A stretch of DNA of 8,795 nt from Lachnospiraceae bacterium (lineage in GTDB: Bacteria; Bacillota; Clostridia; Lachnospirales; Lachnospiraceae): NCBI GenBank assembly GCA_024691065.1, contig JAILOA010000407.1, positions 1-8,795 on the forward strand, read 5' to 3'. Position numbers and translations under genes: made by a program. A model generated the notes under the pieces. The model saw only the letters and a program-made list of their open reading frames with translations. It ran no database searches and was not told the origin of the DNA. Positions within the stretch are counted from its first letter, which is position 1. Each line of letters opens with the position of its first letter. Of this stretch, positions 5,702-8,795 are shown one piece after another.

Positions 5702-5930
5702 TAAGTCAGAGTCATTGTTTTGTAATAATTCTATCCTTGCCAGTTAAGGGGTTTTAATGTAAAATGTATTCGGTGACTTAAGGGATTGACCGATGGATTT
5801 ATATGGGTAGGTTTCAGTATTCATAAAATTTGATGTGGACCGATATAAGTAAAATGCCAAAATTTCCGGTAAAGATTTTCGGAATGGTCAACCTGAGTGA
5901 TAAAACGTGAATCAGAAAAGGGGTATAACA

Positions 5931-6851
5931 GTGAAAATATTAGTGACAGGTGTCGCCGGCCAGTTGGGCCATGATGTTATGAATGAATTAAGTAAAAGAG
6001 GAATAGAAGGAGTTGGTTCCGATATAGCTCCTGAGTATGCGGGCATTCAGGATGGTAGTCCTGTAACCGGCATGCAATACATTCAGATGGATATTACTGA
6101 TGAGGCTGCGGTGAGCTCTGTAATTGAGAGCGAAAAGCCGGATGCGGTAATCCACTGCGCGGCATGGACTGCGGTTGATGCGGCTGAGGACGAAGAGAAT
6201 AAGGAAAAGGTTTATAATATTAATGTAAATGGTACGAAAAATATTGCGAATGCCTGCAAGAAGGTTGATGCAAAGATGATGTATATCAGTACCGATTATG
6301 TATTTGACGGACAGGGTGAGAAGCCTTGGGATCCGGATTGCAGGGATTACAAGCCTTTAAGCGTTTACGGTGATACCAAGCTCAAGGGTGAGACTGCAGT
6401 TGAGACAACCCTCGACAAGTTTTTCATAGTAAGAATTGCGTGGGTATTCGGTCTTAACGGAAATAACTTTATCAAGACAATGCTTAAGGTTGGCAAGACT
6501 CATGATGAGGTACGTGTGGTTTCGGATCAGATCGGAACGCCTACTTATACTTATGATTTGGCTCGTCTTCTTACAGATATGATTCAGACCGACAAATATG
6601 GTTATTATCATGCAACTAACGAGGGCGGATTTATTTCCTGGTTTGATTTCACAAATGAAATCTATAAGCAGGCCGGTTATACCACAAAGGTTACACCTGT
6701 AACAACCGAAGAATACGGCATTTCAAAGGCTGCAAGACCTTTTAACAGCAGACTTGACAAGAGTAAATTGTCAGCAAACGGCTTTGAGCCGCTTCCAACC
6801 TGGCAGGATGCCTTGGCAAGATACCTTAAGGAAATTGAGGGACAGATTTAA
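5931..6851 (+). CDS. rmlD: dTDP-4-dehydrorhamnose reductase
   Basis: RmlD reduces dTDP-4-dehydro-L-rhamnose to dTDP-L-rhamnose with NAD(P)H, the last step of activated rhamnose synthesis for surface polysaccharides. Seen in the 306-residue product: Rossmann motif ILVTGVAGQLG at the N-terminus; HCAAWTAVDAAE; STDYVFDG (120-127, catalytic-site Thr/Asp); VYGDTKLKGE with the SDR Y146-x3-K150 pair; RIAWVFG; SDQIGTPTY; and the C-terminal RPFNSRLDKSKL block. Length fits the family (about 280-300). I chose the GTG at 5931: AAAAGGGG (5916-5923) lies 7 nt upstream and the protein then begins MKILVTG as in homologs. The GTG at 5907 (8 residues longer) has no comparable RBS. No rmlA, rmlB or rmlC is adjacent in this window. 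glmM follows 171 bp downstream on the same strand without an evident terminator, so co-transcription is possible. Confidence 0.93.
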   Translation: MKILVTGVAGQLGHDVMNELSKRGIEGVGSDIAPEYAGIQDGSPVTGMQYIQMDITDEAAVSSVIESEKPDAVIHCAAWTAVDAAEDEENKEKVYNINVNGTKNIANACKKVDAKMMYISTDYVFDGQGEKPWDPDCRDYKPLSVYGDTKLKGETAVETTLDKFFIVRIAWVFGLNGNNFIKTMLKVGKTHDEVRVVSDQIGTPTYTYDLARLLTDMIQTDKYGYYHATNEGGFISWFDFTNEIYKQAGYTTKVTPVTTEEYGISKAARPFNSRLDKSKLSANGFEPLPTWQDALARYLKEIEGQI

Positions 6852-6874
6852 TTCAAGAATGCCGAATGGGATAA

Positions 6875-6935
6875 AAAAGCTCGAGAAGGTTAAAGCTTGC
6901 GATGATAAAAGCTTGCGATGATAAAAGCTTGTCTT
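6875..6935 (+). repeat. 16-bp tandem repeat between rmlD and glmM
   Basis: Units start at 6875 (aaaagctcgagaaggt, degenerate), 6891 (taaagcttgcgatgat), 6907 (aaaagcttgcgatgat) and 6923 (aaaagcttgtctt, partial). The two central units differ at one base. Each carries a HindIII-like aagctt palindrome. No terminator is evident; the DNA from 6940 to 7010 is very AT-rich with only a weak promoter candidate (TTGTCT 6929-6934, TAAAAA 17 nt later). Confidence 0.75.
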
Positions 6936-7022
6936 AGAACTATTAAATTAATAAAAACGAAGGAAAACAGTAAAAAATATTAATTAAATTACTTAAAAAT
7001 CAAAAAATTAGGGAGATTAAAG

Positions 7023-8411
7023 ATGGGAAAGTATTTCGGAACAGACGGATTTCGTGGTGAGGCAAATGTAAACTTAACCGCGGAGCATGCATTTAAAGTA
7101 GGAAGATTTTTAGGATGGTACTATGGTGAACTCAGAAGAAGGAATAATGATAACAACCGTCCTAAGATAGTTATAGGAAAGGATACAAGACGTTCAAGCT
7201 ATATGTTTGAGTACAGCTTGGTTGGCGGAATCGTTGCTTCGGGAGCGGATGCTTATCTTCTTCATGTTACGACAACACCTTCGGTAGCATTCGTCACAAG
7301 GCTTGATGACTTCGATGCCGGAATCATGATTTCAGCCAGTCACAATCCTTATTATGATAATGGAATCAAGCTTCTCAATTCCAACGGTGAGAAGATGGAT
7401 GAGGATACAATAGCACTTATAGAGGCTTATCTTGATGGAAATCTTCATGTGTTTGAGTCAAACTACCATGAGATTCCTTACGCAACTGCCGATAAAATCG
7501 GACGTACAGTCGATCATGTGTCAGGCAGAAACCGCTATATCGGTTATCTTATTTCGCTTGGAATTCATAGTTTTAAGGGTAAGAGAGTCGGCCTTGACTG
7601 TGCAAACGGTAGTGCATGGAATATCGCAAAGGCCGTATTTGACGCACTCGGTGCCAAGACATATGTTATAAATGCAGCGCCGGACGGATATAATATCAAT
7701 GATAATGCGGGTTCTACCCATATTGAGAACCTTCAGAGATTTGTTATGGACAATTCGCTGGATGTCGGATTTGCTTATGATGGTGATGCGGATCGTTGCC
7801 TCTGCGTTGATGAAAAAGGAAATGTAGTCGATGGCGACGCCATACTTTACATTTGCGGAAAATATATGCAGGAAAATAACGCGCTTCCTCATAACACCGT
7901 CGTAACAACTGTTATGTCAAACTTCGGACTTTATAAGGCATTTGACAAGGCCGGCATTAATTATGCGAAGACCGCAGTTGGTGACAAGTATGTATATGAG
8001 TATATGAATAAAAATGCATGCTACCTCGGTGGTGAGCAGTCCGGTCATATCATTTTCTCAAAATATGCAACAACCGGTGATGGTATTCTTACAAGTATTA
8101 AGATGATGGAGGTTATGCTTGCGAAGGAACTTCCGCTCAGCGAGCTTGCAGCTCCGCTTAAGATTTATCCTCAGGTGCTTACAAATATCAGGGTTACGGA
8201 TAAGACACTTGCTCAGAATGATCCGGATGTTCAGGCTAAGGTTAAGGAAGTTGAGGAAAAGCTTGGCGACACCGGAAGAATCCTTGTTCGTGAGTCCGGA
8301 ACAGAGCCTCTTGTGCGTGTAATGGTTGAAGCCCAGAGCGAGGAAATGTGCAAAGAACTCGTGGACAGCGTAATTGATGTGATTAAGGACAAGGGTTACG
8401 CAGTGGAGTAA
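7023..8411 (+). CDS. glmM: Phosphoglucosamine mutase
   Basis: GlmM interconverts glucosamine-6-phosphate and glucosamine-1-phosphate, feeding UDP-GlcNAc for peptidoglycan; it is cytosolic and normally essential. Seen in 462 residues: MGKYFGTDGFRGEAN start (family FGTDG-x-RG); active-site loop ISASHNPYYDNGIK with phosphoserine S106 just before H107; metal loop DGDADR (253-258); sugar-binding GGEQSGHIIF (336-345); TTGDGIL (350-356); and the C-terminal phosphate-binding RESGTEPLVRVM (423-434). All catalytic elements are intact and the length is normal (about 445-460). GGGAG lies 7 nt before ATG. The last codons (IDVIKDKGYAVE-stop) form the first copy of a degenerate tandem array that continues for 210 bp past the stop. 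GlmM is favoured over phosphomannomutase by the FGTDG start and the GEQSGH motif. Confidence 0.95.
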   Translation: MGKYFGTDGFRGEANVNLTAEHAFKVGRFLGWYYGELRRRNNDNNRPKIVIGKDTRRSSYMFEYSLVGGIVASGADAYLLHVTTTPSVAFVTRLDDFDAGIMISASHNPYYDNGIKLLNSNGEKMDEDTIALIEAYLDGNLHVFESNYHEIPYATADKIGRTVDHVSGRNRYIGYLISLGIHSFKGKRVGLDCANGSAWNIAKAVFDALGAKTYVINAAPDGYNINDNAGSTHIENLQRFVMDNSLDVGFAYDGDADRCLCVDEKGNVVDGDAILYICGKYMQENNALPHNTVVTTVMSNFGLYKAFDKAGINYAKTAVGDKYVYEYMNKNACYLGGEQSGHIIFSKYATTGDGILTSIKMMEVMLAKELPLSELAAPLKIYPQVLTNIRVTDKTLAQNDPDVQAKVKEVEEKLGDTGRILVRESGTEPLVRVMVEAQSEEMCKELVDSVIDVIKDKGYAVE

Positions 8412-8621
8412 GCCTGAGTAGTCAAAAAACTTGTCACAGAGTAATCGAAATGATTAAGACAAGGGTTACACGGTGGAGTGAATTGAAAATTTGCTATCGT
8501 GCAATCGAAATGTTTTAAGACAAGGGTTACGAGGTGGAGTAAGGCTGATTAGTCAAAAAGCTTGTGACTCTGCAATCAAAGTGATTAAGACAAGAGTTAC
8601 GAGGTGGAGTAAGGCTGATTA
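8370..8621 (+). repeat. Degenerate 60-71-bp tandem array built from the glmM 3' end
   Basis: Units start at 8370 (inside glmM), 8441, 8501 and 8572, with spacings of 71, 60 and 71 bp. Each contains gtaatcgaaatgattaag-like sequence, then acaagggttac and gtggagtaa. In register, the ends read DKGYAVE-stop (real gene), DKGYTVE-stop, DKGYEVE-stop and DKSYEVE-stop, so the terminal heptapeptide and a stop codon recur in all four. The downstream copies have small indels (one G lost before acaagg) that break the frame linking the upstream half to this heptapeptide. The array fills most of the gap before the decarboxylase gene. Confidence 0.9.
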
Positions 8622-8658
8622 AAATAAATTTAGCAAAAATAGTTTAGTGGAATAAAAA

Positions 8659-8795
8659 ATGAATAATAAAACTAACAATTCTAAGGGGTTGGGTGACTGC
8701 AAGGTCACCACGCCCCTTGTAGATTTTATAGAGAATTATATTGAAAAAAATCCTACCCGCCTGCATATGCCGGGACATAAAGGACGCGGATACTT
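8659..8795 (+). CDS. Orn/Lys/Arg decarboxylase family protein, N-terminus only
   Basis: 45 codons are visible before the window ends. TTPLVDFIENYIEKNPTRLHMPGHKGRGY matches the start of the PLP-dependent fold-I decarboxylases for arginine, lysine or ornithine (family signature TPL...FHMPGHKG), which make polyamine precursors or related amines. The PLP lysine and the rest of the catalytic domain lie beyond the window, so the substrate cannot be told. The 17 or so residues before TPL are longer than I expect for this family. The ATG has only a weak RBS (gtgga, 8647-8651), but no better start exists before the conserved block. A strong hairpin lies inside these first codons. It follows glmM on the same strand. 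Confidence 0.8.
   Translation, partial: MNNKTNNSKGLGDCKVTTPLVDFIENYIEKNPTRLHMPGHKGRGY
8683..8718 (+). promoter_or_regulatory. Strong hairpin within the first 20 codons of the decarboxylase gene
   Basis: aagggg (8683-8688) pairs with cccctt (8713-8718), and ggtgac (8692-8697) pairs with gtcacc (8704-8709) around a 6-nt loop, with a 3-nt by 3-nt internal loop between the stems. Twelve Watson-Crick pairs this near a start codon should affect translation or transcription. A U tract is missing (gtagatttta follows), so it is a poor intrinsic terminator. Confidence 0.55.

Noticed and set aside
5907..5930. Upstream GTG as the rmlD start
   Set aside because: It adds eight residues not expected in the family and lacks an RBS, whereas GTG 5931 has AAAAGGGG at 7 nt and gives the canonical MKILVTG start.

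Overview
The window most resembles the chromosome of a low-GC, Gram-positive anaerobe of the Clostridia, probably a Lachnospiraceae such as a Butyrivibrio or Roseburia relative. This rests on AT-rich intergenic DNA, strong AGGAGG-type ribosome binding sites, sigma-A-like promoters, and the gene types: a RelQ-type small alarmone synthetase, a bacterial MIF-like tautomerase, GlmM, and a PLP-dependent Orn/Lys/Arg decarboxylase. The assignment is inference from these features only.

Layout. The left edge (2-637, +) holds the 3' part of an uncharacterised gene with a nuclease-like N-terminus and a winged-helix C-terminus. Its last codons and stop are repeated in a 72-bp tandem array (605-854), followed by a strong, probably bidirectional terminator (859-895). 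Facing it on the minus strand is a two-gene operon: a MIF-family tautomerase (2070-2411), then a RelQ-like (p)ppGpp synthetase with a long disordered tail (1080-2054). A near-consensus promoter (2646-2674) drives it through a structured leader of roughly 230 nt. Upstream, also on the minus strand, lies a second, divergent RelA/SpoT-domain synthetase (2831-3820) with its own extended -10 promoter. Divergent from that is a solitary ATPase of the archaeal-ATPase/DUF234 type with a C-terminal nuclease-like motif (4295-5674, +). The right third is housekeeping: rmlD (dTDP-rhamnose synthesis), glmM (UDP-GlcNAc precursor supply), and the first 45 codons of an Orn/Lys/Arg decarboxylase family gene running off the window.

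Themes. (1) Two separate nucleotide-alarmone synthetases sit side by side, one translationally tied to a tautomerase. Neither shows an HD hydrolase domain, so breakdown of the alarmone must be encoded elsewhere. (2) Gene ends and intergenic spaces carry unrelated tandem repeats with different unit lengths: 72 bp after the first gene, about 30 bp after the RelQ-like gene, 16 bp between rmlD and glmM, and 60-71 bp after glmM. In two cases the repeat unit includes the gene's own terminal codons and stop, so four copies of the C-terminal peptide plus stop follow one another. This repeated-gene-end architecture is the most unusual feature of the window.

No tRNA, rRNA, CRISPR array or recognisable transposase was seen.
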